Shown piece after piece: positions 1 through 6,234 of a stretch of 7,573 nucleotides of DNA. The notes beneath the pieces are model-generated. The model saw only the letters and a program-made list of their open reading frames with translations, made no database searches and had not been told where the DNA came from. Source of the stretch: CAYYNQ01 sp964473105 (lineage in GTDB: Bacteria > Sumerlaeota > Sumerlaeia > MVZB01); contig CAYYNQ010000041.1 of assembly GCA_964473105.1 (NCBI GenBank), positions 1-7,573 on the forward strand. Direction: 5' to 3'. Within the stretch, counting starts at the first letter, position 1. The number at the start of each line of letters is the position of its first letter. The position numbers and the translations under genes were made by a program.

Positions 1-1040
1 GAAACTGGCTCGAAGCTTACAATCACAGCAGCATCCCAAATTTCAAGGTGCCCATGGGTATTTTTGTTCCGAGCCGGGGTATGTATTCAGAGGAGGGGTG
101 GGAAAAGATTGATGGATTACGCAGGAAACTCCTTGTAAGGCGGAATGACCGCATCCCTCCCCTGCTCGATGACAAGATCATTACAGCCTGGAACGGCATG
201 ATGATATCAGCCATGGCACGGGGCACGCAGGTTACGGGGGATCCAGTTTATGCAGATTCGGCCGAGAGGGCCGTGAAATTCATCTTGAAGCATCTGCGGG
301 ATGATGATGGAATTCTCAGGACATGGCGGGAAGGCAGGTCAAAAATCCCGGCTTTTGTCGGGGATTATGCTTATTTAATTAGCGGCCTGGTTGATCTATA
401 TGAGACGAGGTTTGATCCGGGATTGCTAGGTATCGCCGAGGAGATGGGTCGTGAGATGTTGGAACGTTTTTATGATAAGGAATCGGGGGGGTTTTTCACG
501 ACCGATGGTAGGGATGCATCGGTCCTACTCAGGCTCAAGGATTATTATGATGGCGCGATACCGTCAGGAAATTCAGCGGCTGTTCATGCGCTGCATCGAC
601 TTTCAGTCATCTATGACAGCGAGGAATTCCGCAAGCCGGTCGATACGACACTTCGCCTCCTTGCGGGAAAACTGAAGGATTCACCACCAGCATACCATCG
701 GATGATCCAGGCGGTTGCATACAAGCTGGACCCCGGAAGGGAAATTGTCGTTGCCGGTAGGCTTGAAGACGATTCGACCCTAGAGATGATTCGGAACATT
801 CGGGGGCAATACCTGCCGGGTTGCATGGTTATTTTGTCGACAGGCGAAGAAGGCGCGGTTACAGGCCGGATCCCGCTACTCAAGAACAAGACAGAGATTC
901 ACGGCAAGCCAACCGTTTACATCTGCCAGAATTATGTTTGCAAAAAGCCCGTGCAGGATATTCAGTCGATGCTCAAGCTTCTGAAGGCCGATCATGAGCC
1001 TGAACTGTTTTCTAAGCCCACGGGTATACTGGAGGAATAG
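1..1040 (+). CDS. yyaL: YyaL/SSP411 (DUF255) family protein, C-terminal half, partial
   Basis: The frame is open from base 3 to the TAG at 1038-1040, giving 345 residues with no start in the window, so the gene begins upstream. A GTG at 48 and an ATG at 54 are internal codons: recognisable family sequence lies just downstream and the frame stays open to the left. The visible part matches the alpha/alpha-barrel region that follows the thioredoxin-like domain in YyaL/SSP411 proteins. Landmarks are DDKIITAWNGMMI (from base 168), FVGDYAYLISGLVDLYE, GGFFTTD, DGAIPSGNSAA, and near the end YICQNYVCKKPV (918-953), which carries the family's paired cysteines. Full-length members are roughly 650-700 residues, so about half is present. 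The thioredoxin-like domain is outside the window. The barrel resembles N-acylglucosamine 2-epimerases and glycosidases, but the bacterial protein's function is unclear. It is convergent with the HU gene, with 99 bases between and no clear terminator. Confidence 0.9.
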   Translation, partial: NWLEAYNHSSIPNFKVPMGIFVPSRGMYSEEGWEKIDGLRRKLLVRRNDRIPPLLDDKIITAWNGMMISAMARGTQVTGDPVYADSAERAVKFILKHLRDDDGILRTWREGRSKIPAFVGDYAYLISGLVDLYETRFDPGLLGIAEEMGREMLERFYDKESGGFFTTDGRDASVLLRLKDYYDGAIPSGNSAAVHALHRLSVIYDSEEFRKPVDTTLRLLAGKLKDSPPAYHRMIQAVAYKLDPGREIVVAGRLEDDSTLEMIRNIRGQYLPGCMVILSTGEEGAVTGRIPLLKNKTEIHGKPTVYICQNYVCKKPVQDIQSMLKLLKADHEPELFSKPTGILEE

Positions 1041-1139
1041 ACCCACTCTTACGTCCGCTCCATTCAGTATTTATCCGTCGCGTCCAGATGGCCAGGCTGA
1101 AGGATACTGACTGCTTGAGTCCTGAATAAAGTTCCGCAA

Positions 1140-1448
1140 TCAGGAACTGGACCCGGACCCTGACAGTGACGGGTGCTGCACGGAGAAATCCTTTAGTTCC
1201 TTGCCTAGTTTGAATGTGACGACCTTCCTTGGATGGATAGGATATTCCCGCTTGTTGCGTGGATTACGGCCGGTCCTAGGCTTGCGTTGCTTGACTTGAA
1301 AGACACCGAAGTTTCGAACTTCCATGCGACCATGTTCCTTGATGGTCGATTTCATGGCATCGATAATCGAGTCTACGACCATTAAGGCCTCTTTATCCTT
1401 GAGTTTGAGTTGGTCGGCCACTCGTTTAACAATATCTATTTTAATCAT
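1140..1448 (-). CDS. HU/IHF-family DNA-binding protein
   Basis: This is a complete 102-residue gene. Helical N-terminal half: MIKIDIVKRVADQLKLKDKE, then a second helix. The DNA-binding beta-arm follows: residues about 42-90 carry MEVRNFGVFQVKQRKPRTG, then RNPRNKREYPIHPRKVVTF and KLGKELKDF. This fits the bacterial histone-like signature, and the arm-tip GRNP contains the proline that inserts into DNA in HU and IHF. Known members act as dimers that bend DNA and organise the nucleoid. The RTGRNP arm is closer to IHF-type sequences, but the chain (alpha or beta) cannot be assigned. The usual family length is about 90-100 residues. The extra is a short tail rich in serine and glycine (SLSGSGSSS) beyond the normal end. 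The ATG at 1448 is preceded by GGGAG with 10 bases between. A two-codon frame (ATG GCC TGA, 1456-1448) ends overlapping the start codon. The gene appears monocistronic, with its own upstream promoter region. Confidence 0.96.
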   Translation of the reverse strand: MIKIDIVKRVADQLKLKDKEALMVVDSIIDAMKSTIKEHGRMEVRNFGVFQVKQRKPRTGRNPRNKREYPIHPRKVVTFKLGKELKDFSVQHPSLSGSGSSS

Positions 1449-1458
1449 CAGGCCATGT

Positions 1459-1463
1459 CTCCC
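1459..1463 (-). promoter_or_regulatory. Ribosome binding site of the HU-like gene
   Basis: On the minus strand GGGAG (1463-1459) lies 10 bases before the ATG at 1448. It supports that start. An ATG at 1456 is only two bases from the site and opens a frame that stops after two codons. Confidence 0.55.
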
Positions 1464-1499
1464 AGACTAAGATTTAATAAATACAAGATATAAGGATGA

Positions 1500-1615
1500 T
1501 GACGAATTATATATAAACCATTTAAATCTAGTGATTTAGCTTGAGAGTGGCAAGTATTTTCTAATTGTTAGCTGATTTTAGTCAGCCATTAAGGCATGCG
1601 ATTCCTGACGAATTA
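1500..1615 (+). repeat. Direct repeat TGACGAATTA, two copies
   Basis: The identical 10-mer TGACGAATTA occurs at 1500-1509 and 1606-1615, exactly 106 bases apart (about ten helical turns), bracketing the HU promoter region. The core TGACGAAT also occurs at 1809-1816 and 4803-4810 on the plus strand, and as its reverse complement at 6532-6539 and 6960-6967. The copies are directly visible. A protein-binding role is only a possibility. Confidence 0.45.
1506..1553 (-). promoter_or_regulatory. Candidate sigma70-type promoter(s) of the HU-like gene
   Basis: Two overlapping possibilities read toward the HU gene. The first is TTGCCA (1553-1548), a 17-base spacer, then TAGATT (1530-1525), matching 5/6 and 4/6 of the consensus boxes. 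The second is a perfect TATAAT (1511-1506) whose -35 position is poor. Either gives a leader of roughly 50-70 bases. The surrounding AT-rich DNA fits a promoter, but AT-rich DNA also raises chance matches. Confidence 0.4.
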
Positions 1616-1644
1616 CCCATACGCCTTTTTATGCATGATACATC

Positions 1645-1675
1645 TTGACAGCCTTATTATTCCATAAGATCAAAT
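1645..1675 (+). promoter_or_regulatory. Possible plus-strand promoter before the structured block
   Basis: A perfect -35 hexamer TTGACA lies at 1645-1650. The best -10 candidate is TCAAAT (1670-1675, 4/6) at a long 19-base spacing, and a 17-base spacing gives only GATCAA (3/6). A transcript starting near 1683 would run straight into the structured block at 1707-1796. The -10 is weak, so this is a low-confidence call. Confidence 0.25.
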
Positions 1676-1706
1676 ATAACAATGATATATATAACTTTCA
1701 AAAGGT

Positions 1707-1796
1707 TGCTGATCTTGGGGAAGTTTCTTCCGTACGATAGAGAATCAAAACCCCAAGAAATCGGATTGACCTCCTGAAACCGGAGGCCGATCAGCA
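1707..1796 (+). ncRNA. Candidate structured RNA (three-way junction), unknown class
   Basis: Three nested complementary pairs are visible. P1 is TGCTGATC (1707-1714) with GATCAGCA (1789-1796), closing the block. P2 is CTTGGGG (1714-1720) with CCCCAAG (1751-1757), its loop possibly extended by TTCT (1725-1728) with AGAA (1741-1744). P3 is CCTCC (1770-1774) with GGAGG (1782-1786), below which TCGG (1761-1764) can pair with CCGA (1787-1790). The helix ends compete for one or a few bases, as at a tight junction. I do not recognise the consensus of TPP, cobalamin, SAM, c-di-GMP, glycine, T-box, SRP RNA or hammerhead on either strand. The strand is uncertain: plus is chosen because TTGACA lies upstream. 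It could also be a DNA-level or decayed element. Confidence 0.3.
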
Positions 1797-1898
1797 GGAG
1801 TTGTATGGTGACGAATCCTGTTTCTTCAGACGGAATGGTGCTGTGACACGGGTCATTTTCAATATTCGAATGAATAAGAATTCATCATTGGGGGAGAG

Positions 1899-4685
1899 TC
1901 ATGGTCGGAGACATATGCGGTCTCCAAACCGTTGTTTCAGGTGTTGGCCAGTCGTCGAGTTTTTACAGTTCATGACTGCACGCGGTGTTCCCTCGACGAT
2001 TATTCCCCCCCCATTTATTCCGCCACCCGGACCGAGGTCTATGATATGATCCGCGCCGGCAATAAGTTCTAGGTTGTGCTCGATCACTATAAGTGAGCAG
2101 CCCCGGCTCACCATCGAGTGTAGAATTTCCAGAAGTTTCTCAAGATCACTCGCATGAAGTCCGGTTGTGGGCTCGTCAAATACGAATAACTCGCGCTCTC
2201 CTTCCCTCATTCGGACCAGATGGCCTGCCAGTTTAAGGCGCTGTGACTCCCCGCCGGACAATGTTGTGGTGTTCTGTCCAAGTTTGAGGTATCCGAGTCC
2301 GACATCCATCAGGGGCTTGAATGCCCTTGTCACCCTTGGCTGTGCGTCGAAAAAAATCACGGCCTCCTGAATGGTCATGTTCAGGATATCGTGTATATTT
2401 TTGCCTTTCCAAAATAATTGCAGTACCCGGTTCTGAAATCGCTTCCCGTCACATTTATCACAGAGGATTTCAACATCAGCCATAAAGTGCATGTCAATCG
2501 TCTGGTGGCCAGATCCTTTGCATTCCGGACATCGTCCGCTGTCGACATTAAATGAGAAATCACGGGCATTTAGTCCCAGCACTTTTGCTTCTCGGGTGTC
2601 AGCAAGGGCCTTTCTGATAGACTCATAGGCCTTGACATATGTGGCGGGGTTGGACCGCCGGCTTGCGGCCAGTGGTGCCTGGTCAACCCAGTTCAAAGCA
2701 TCAATCTTCCCGAGACCGTTGATGTGACTGCAGGGTTCTGTCTCGACCGGAGCGATCTCACGAATTCTCCGGTAGTTTGCGCATAGTGTATCTCTGACGA
2801 GGGTGGTTTTTCCCGACCCGGAGACCCCTGTAACGCAACAGAAAACGCCCAGAGGTATGGAAACGGTGACGTTTTTGAGGTTATTGCCCGTGGCATTATG
2901 GATGGTAATCTTTTCTTTTGATTTTCTTTCGAGGGATGCTACGGGCGGGGCATCATAATGTCGGAGATGTTCAGCAGTTGCTGTTCCCTTGTTCGTGAGG
3001 TTTCCGGGTTTTCCTGAATATAGGACTTCGCCTCCCTGTTCGCCGGCTCCGGGCCCGAGGTCAATCAACCAGTCGGCTGAACGGATCACATCCATGTCGT
3101 GTTCCACGACTACAATCGTGTTTCCAAGATCCCGGATTTTATGGATAGCCCGGATCAAACGCTCCGTATCCCTTGCATGCATCCCGACTGTCGGCTCGTC
3201 CAGGATGTATAGTGTTTCGGTTAGCGCAGAGCCGAGTGCCGTGGTCAGGTTGATGCGCTGGGCTTCCCCCCCTGAAAGAGTTCGTGTCTGCCGGTCGAGA
3301 GTCAAATATTCAAGCCCGATTCCCACGAGGTAGTTCAAGCGGGTAACGGTGGTATCAAGAATTCTGCGGCCGATCTTGACCTGTTCATCGGACAGGTGCA
3401 AGCCGTTGAGGAATTCGAGAAGATCCCGGATTGGCAAAAGGCTCAGCCCTGCAATGTCATGATTATCAATTTTCACATTCAGGGAAGCGGGTTTTAAGCG
3501 TGTGCCCCCGCAGTCGGGACATTGGCGATAGGCCCGATATCGCGCGAGCATGACCCTTGATTGAACCCTGTATTTCTTCTTTTCCAGATAACTGAAAAAA
3601 GCGTGGATTCCCGGGAAGCCCCCGCAACCATTCAGTAGATTATACATCTGCTTTCCAGTGAATTCTTCGATAGATTTCATCCGGGGAATCTGGGCCGGTG
3701 TGGTTTCCCCGCGGATCATGTCGTACCAATCCAAATTACCATCGCTATTCCAGGGTGCAATTGCCCCATCCTCGATGCAAAGACTTCGGTTTGGGATGAC
3801 TTTGTCGAGATCCAGCCTGATTATTTTCCCGTAACCCTCGCATGTGGGACACGCCCCGATGGGGCTGTAGAAGCTGAACATGTTTGGTTCAGGCCGTGTG
3901 AATGAACGCCCGCAACCCGGACATTGCATTCCATGGCTGAAATCAAGAGATTTATATTCCTCATGCAGGTAAACGGTGGCCCGCCCATGTCCAGCTTGAT
4001 ATGCGGTCTCAACAGCAGTCCGTAATCGCGCGCGGTTTGATTCCAGCAGTTTAAGCCTGTCGATCACGATATAAAGCGGTTTTCTGGAACGACCTTGCGG
4101 TTTCTCGGTGGCCAGGTCGATGATCTTTATACCGTCCCAGAGTCTGTGATAACCGTCTCGAACAAGTTCTTGGCGTATGTTCTGGCCACGCTTGCTGGAT
4201 AGCAGTTGAACGGTCCAGGGTGTGGGGGCAAGAATCATGATCTTTTTGCCTGGAAGCAGCTCTGTGATTTTATTCAGGGTCGTCTCGGAATTTTCCGGAA
4301 CGACCGATTCATGACAATCGGGACAGGTTGTGAGACCGATTTTCGAAAAAAGAAGTCTGAGGTAATCATGAATTTCAGTCGCGGTTCCCACCGTTGATCG
4401 GGCTGACCGGATGTTATTCTTTTGTTCCAGAGCGATTGCCGGCTGGATCCCGCTCATCGAATCACAATCAGGGCGTTCCATTCTGTCGAGAAACTGGCGG
4501 ACATATGTCGACAGGGATTCCGTAAACCTGCGGTGCCCTTCGGCGAAAAGGGTGTCGAATGCCAATGAAGATTTCCCGGATCCGGAAATTCCGGTTATAA
4601 CCGTCAACTGACCGTGGGCGAAACAGCAGTCAATATTCTTGAGGTTGTGGGTGCGCGCTCCTAGGATTTCAATTTTTGACGTCAT
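1899..4685 (-). CDS. uvrA: UvrA-family excinuclease ABC subunit A (ATPase)
   Basis: This is a complete 928-residue gene, close to the usual UvrA length of about 940. UvrA is the damage-sensing ABC ATPase of nucleotide excision repair, acting in the cytoplasm as a dimer and loading UvrB. First half: Walker A GISGSGKSS (32-40), a UvrB-binding-type insert (about 130-250), zinc module C255/C258/C279/C282, CPDCGGTRLKP (389-399), signature LSGGEAQR (470-477) and Walker B LYILDEPTVGMH (492-503). Second half: Walker A GVSGSGKTT (620-628), zinc module C719/C722/C742/C745, signature LSGGESQR (809-816) and Walker B LFVFDEPTTGLH (833-844). No catalytic motif is missing. Variants against canonical UvrA include RSTVGTATEI, ASRRSNPATY where TPRSNPATY is usual, and LFVFDEP for LYILDEP. 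It may therefore be a UvrA paralogue group. The ATG at 4685 fits the family N-terminus, but only a weak GGA precedes it. No LexA-type box is evident upstream. Confidence 0.95.
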   Translation of the reverse strand: MTSKIEILGARTHNLKNIDCCFAHGQLTVITGISGSGKSSLAFDTLFAEGHRRFTESLSTYVRQFLDRMERPDCDSMSGIQPAIALEQKNNIRSARSTVGTATEIHDYLRLLFSKIGLTTCPDCHESVVPENSETTLNKITELLPGKKIMILAPTPWTVQLLSSKRGQNIRQELVRDGYHRLWDGIKIIDLATEKPQGRSRKPLYIVIDRLKLLESNRARLRTAVETAYQAGHGRATVYLHEEYKSLDFSHGMQCPGCGRSFTRPEPNMFSFYSPIGACPTCEGYGKIIRLDLDKVIPNRSLCIEDGAIAPWNSDGNLDWYDMIRGETTPAQIPRMKSIEEFTGKQMYNLLNGCGGFPGIHAFFSYLEKKKYRVQSRVMLARYRAYRQCPDCGGTRLKPASLNVKIDNHDIAGLSLLPIRDLLEFLNGLHLSDEQVKIGRRILDTTVTRLNYLVGIGLEYLTLDRQTRTLSGGEAQRINLTTALGSALTETLYILDEPTVGMHARDTERLIRAIHKIRDLGNTIVVVEHDMDVIRSADWLIDLGPGAGEQGGEVLYSGKPGNLTNKGTATAEHLRHYDAPPVASLERKSKEKITIHNATGNNLKNVTVSIPLGVFCCVTGVSGSGKTTLVRDTLCANYRRIREIAPVETEPCSHINGLGKIDALNWVDQAPLAASRRSNPATYVKAYESIRKALADTREAKVLGLNARDFSFNVDSGRCPECKGSGHQTIDMHFMADVEILCDKCDGKRFQNRVLQLFWKGKNIHDILNMTIQEAVIFFDAQPRVTRAFKPLMDVGLGYLKLGQNTTTLSGGESQRLKLAGHLVRMREGERELFVFDEPTTGLHASDLEKLLEILHSMVSRGCSLIVIEHNLELIAGADHIIDLGPGGGINGGGIIVEGTPRAVMNCKNSTTGQHLKQRFGDRICLRP

Positions 4686-4691
4686 GAGCTG

Positions 4692-4729
4692 AATCCGATT
4701 TGAGAATGAAACCTGAATGCTATCGGATT
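4692..4729 (-). repeat. Inverted repeat in the uvrA leader
   Basis: AATCCGAT (4692-4699) and ATCGGATT (4722-4729) are perfect 8-base complements separated by 22 bases. Read on the minus strand, the arm nearer uvrA ends six bases before its ATG. It contains the only Shine-Dalgarno-like triplet, GGA (4696-4694). A folded leader could therefore mask the ribosome site. The pairing is visible; the regulation is inferred. Confidence 0.4.
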
Positions 4730-4804
4730 TCCGGGATAACGGCCAGTAGTGGTTTCAGCAAGCTTTGCAAGGGCATGAATCTTCGTTCTGGGGGTGAAGA
4801 ATTG

Positions 4805-4814
4805 ACGAATTCGT
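4805..4814. promoter_or_regulatory. 10-base perfect palindrome, possible operator
   Basis: ACGAATTCGT is its own reverse complement and sits midway in the divergent uvrA-manC gap. It overlaps a copy of the recurrent TGACGAAT motif (4803-4810). A dimeric regulator site is possible, but a single 10-base palindrome can occur by chance. Confidence 0.2.
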
Positions 4815-5043
4815 GTAATACTACTCCCCGGGGTAGCTCATCCTCCAGTGCGGATGGACGTCTGAGTTCATTAGCGGCTTATCCTTTTTCTTGTTTTTAC
4901 GGCCAACATGATGTTCGGAACAAAGGATTATTTCCAAGCACAAACCTGGTAATGCGTGATGAATGGATGCTTCAAAAATGGTATTGTAATTAGATTATTT
5001 CAAGGATAGTAATGGTCTGTGGGTGGTGTCGAGCGCCTGATAG

Positions 5044-5051
5044 AAGGGGAG
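5044..5051 (+). promoter_or_regulatory. Ribosome binding site of manC
   Basis: AAGGGGAG lies 4 bases before the GTG at 5056 and 10 bases before the in-frame ATG at 5062. The first spacing is short and the second slightly long, so either codon could be the start. The ATG start gives MAKNPRIAVIMAGG and loses only two residues. Confidence 0.6.
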
Positions 5052-5055
5052 ATGA

Positions 5056-6180
5056 GTGGAAATGGCCAAAAACCCGAGAATTGCGGTGATTATGGCAGGT
5101 GGGGCGGGAGAGCGGTTCTGGCCTCTTTCACGCAAGGATCGTCCCAAGCAATTGCTTTGCCTGACATCCGAGACCGAGACCATGGTTGAGGAGGCTGTAA
5201 ACCGGATCTCGGGATTGATTCCGCCCGAAAACATATTCATCTCAACGGCTGCCCATCTCGTCGACGCGATCCGCTCCTCGGACAGTGGCGTGCCTTCTGA
5301 AAACATCCTGGGGGAACCGGCAAAACGTAACACGGCCGGTTGCCTGTCCTATGTTGTCGCTCACCTGATATCACGGTATGCCACGGAACAACTAACGATG
5401 TCCATCTTGACAGCGGACCATATGATCGGTGAACCTGGCCGGTTTAGCGAGACCATTGATGTCGCTATGCAAGCCGCCGAGACCGAATCCGCACTGGTAA
5501 CGATTGGGATTGCACCTACCCGGCCTGAGACCGGATATGGCTACATAGAGATTGAACCAGGGTCCAATCCCATTGTTGGCGTGGAGGATGATGATTCACC
5601 GTCCGTATATAACGTCAGTTGTTTTTGTGAGAAGCCCGATGCCGCGACAGCTGGTGAATGGCATGCATCGGGTCATCACTACTGGAACTCCGGCATGTTT
5701 TTCTGGAAAGTCGAGACATTCCTGCGAGAGTTAGGAAAGTCTGCTCCCGGGCATACCCGAGCGATATACGATATGGCAGCCGCGCTGCGTGATGGTGAAT
5801 CCGCGAAAGTGGCTGCCATATTTGAATCATTGCCTGACATATCAATTGACTACGCATTGATGGAAAATGCCGAAAAAGTCATTATGACGCGAGCAGTATT
5901 CCCATGGGATGATATAGGTGCACTGGATTCGCTTGCGCGTTGCAGAGTTGCCGACGAAAATGGAAATATCAGTCATGGAGATCCAATCCTTGTTGATACA
6001 CAGGGATGTATAGTCTACAACCAGCCCGGCGCTGCAGGGATGTCAGTCGCAGCGATGGGGGTCCGTGACCTGGTCATTATCACCACACATGATGGAGTGC
6101 TTATTCTTCCCAAGAGAATGACACAGGATGTCAAGAAGGCGGTGGTGGCCCTCAAAGCGGCCGGTTCAGGTCATCTTTGA
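5056..6180 (+). CDS. manC: Mannose-1-phosphate guanylyltransferase (short, single-domain type)
   Basis: The gene is complete: 374 residues from the GTG, or 372 from the ATG at 5062. It makes GDP-mannose from GTP and mannose 1-phosphate in the cytoplasm, the precursor for mannose- and fucose-containing glycans. The nucleotidyltransferase fold shows GGAGERFWPLSR (15-26) with PKQ (30-32), the nucleotide-binding loop. It also shows EPAKRNTA (87-94), TADHMI (119-124), PETGYGYIE (157-165), CEKP (191-194), YWNSGMFFW (209-217), SIDYALME (263-270) and PWDDIG (283-288). The end (about 300-345) resembles the short beta-helix tail of this family. The length fits the short form without the phosphomannose isomerase domain of the roughly 480-residue bifunctional enzymes. 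One small oddity is Thr-Ala-Asp-His where many relatives have Pro-Ala-Asp-His or Pro-Ser-Asp-His. It lies 48 bases upstream of a same-strand membrane protein gene. Confidence 0.95.
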   Translation: MEMAKNPRIAVIMAGGAGERFWPLSRKDRPKQLLCLTSETETMVEEAVNRISGLIPPENIFISTAAHLVDAIRSSDSGVPSENILGEPAKRNTAGCLSYVVAHLISRYATEQLTMSILTADHMIGEPGRFSETIDVAMQAAETESALVTIGIAPTRPETGYGYIEIEPGSNPIVGVEDDDSPSVYNVSCFCEKPDAATAGEWHASGHHYWNSGMFFWKVETFLRELGKSAPGHTRAIYDMAAALRDGESAKVAAIFESLPDISIDYALMENAEKVIMTRAVFPWDDIGALDSLARCRVADENGNISHGDPILVDTQGCIVYNQPGAAGMSVAAMGVRDLVIITTHDGVLILPKRMTQDVKKAVVALKAAGSGHL

Positions 6181-6202
6181 GATATTCAACGTTTGCTTGC
6201 CT

Positions 6203-6234
6203 GATCATGATTCGTTATTCTGGAATTCATGATC
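6203..6234 (+). repeat. Inverted repeat overlapping the start codon of the membrane protein gene
   Basis: GATCATGA (6203-6210) and TCATGATC (6227-6234) are perfect 8-base complements 16 bases apart. Inside them TTC (6211-6213) can pair with GAA (6223-6225), leaving T6226 as a single-base bulge. The right arm contains the ATG start (6229-6231), and the weak GGA (6222-6224) lies in the inner stem. No T-run follows, so it does not look like a terminator for manC. Confidence 0.45.

Larger units (their letters stand above)
1449..1898. other. 450-base intergenic region between the HU-like gene and the uvrA 3' end
   Basis: No protein gene is convincing here. The left part (about 1470-1700) is very AT-rich and holds the HU promoter, the two TGACGAATTA copies, and a small hairpin (GCTGA 1571-1575 with TCAGC 1582-1586). 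The middle has a perfect TTGACA (1645-1650). The right part (1707-1796) is a block of nested complementary segments, followed by AGGAG and a 13-codon frame starting with the ATG at 1805. The 3' flank of uvrA has no hairpin followed by a T-run, so no intrinsic terminator is called. Confidence 0.7.
4686..5055. other. 370-base divergent intergenic region between uvrA and manC
   Basis: This gap should hold the promoters of both divergent genes. I see no strong sigma70 pair for either. For manC, the AT-rich stretch 4982-4998 offers TAGATT (4991-4996) or GATTAT (4993-4998) as a -10 with no good -35. The region has the uvrA-leader inverted repeat, a 10-base palindrome (4805-4814) and a hairpin CTACTC (4821-4826)/GGGTAG (4831-4836) with a CCCG loop and no following T-run. 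A plus-strand frame over 4700-4993 starts at TTG and looks like low-complexity noise, so it is not called. Confidence 0.6.

Noticed and set aside
1064..1110. Inverted repeat TCAGTAT (1064-1070) / ATACTGA (1104-1110) between the convergent YyaL and HU genes
   Set aside because: The 33-base separation and absence of a T-run make it a poor terminator. A 7-bp pair is expected by chance at this scale.
1707..1796. Hammerhead ribozyme or known riboswitch in the structured block
   Set aside because: CTGAT followed by a stem and AAA loosely resembles a hammerhead, but the required CUGAUGA and GAAA core bases are not in place on either strand, and no known aptamer core is seen.
1870..1885. Hairpin ATGAAT/ATTCAT just after the uvrA stop, considered as a terminator
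   Set aside because: It is a 6-bp AT-rich stem with no T-run following on the minus strand, too weak to call.
1801..2049. Plus-strand 82-codon frame after the structured block
   Set aside because: It starts at TTG directly abutting AGGAG, and most of its length is antisense to the conserved 3' end of uvrA, so it is probably a shadow.
4821..4836. Hairpin CTACTC/GGGTAG around CCCCGGGG
   Set aside because: It has a short stem with a wobble pair and no T-run on either strand. It does not fit a terminator or a known operator.
4700..4993. Plus-strand 97-codon frame in the uvrA-manC gap
   Set aside because: It begins at TTG without a good ribosome site, has an irregular composition with a serine run, matches no family I know, and overlaps likely promoter and leader sequences.
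5012..5089. 25-codon frame (starts MVCGWCRAPD) with AAGGA five bases upstream, overlapping the start of manC
   Set aside because: The ribosome site is good, but the frame overlaps manC out of frame and has no other support. It could be a leader peptide, but nothing beyond spacing suggests it.
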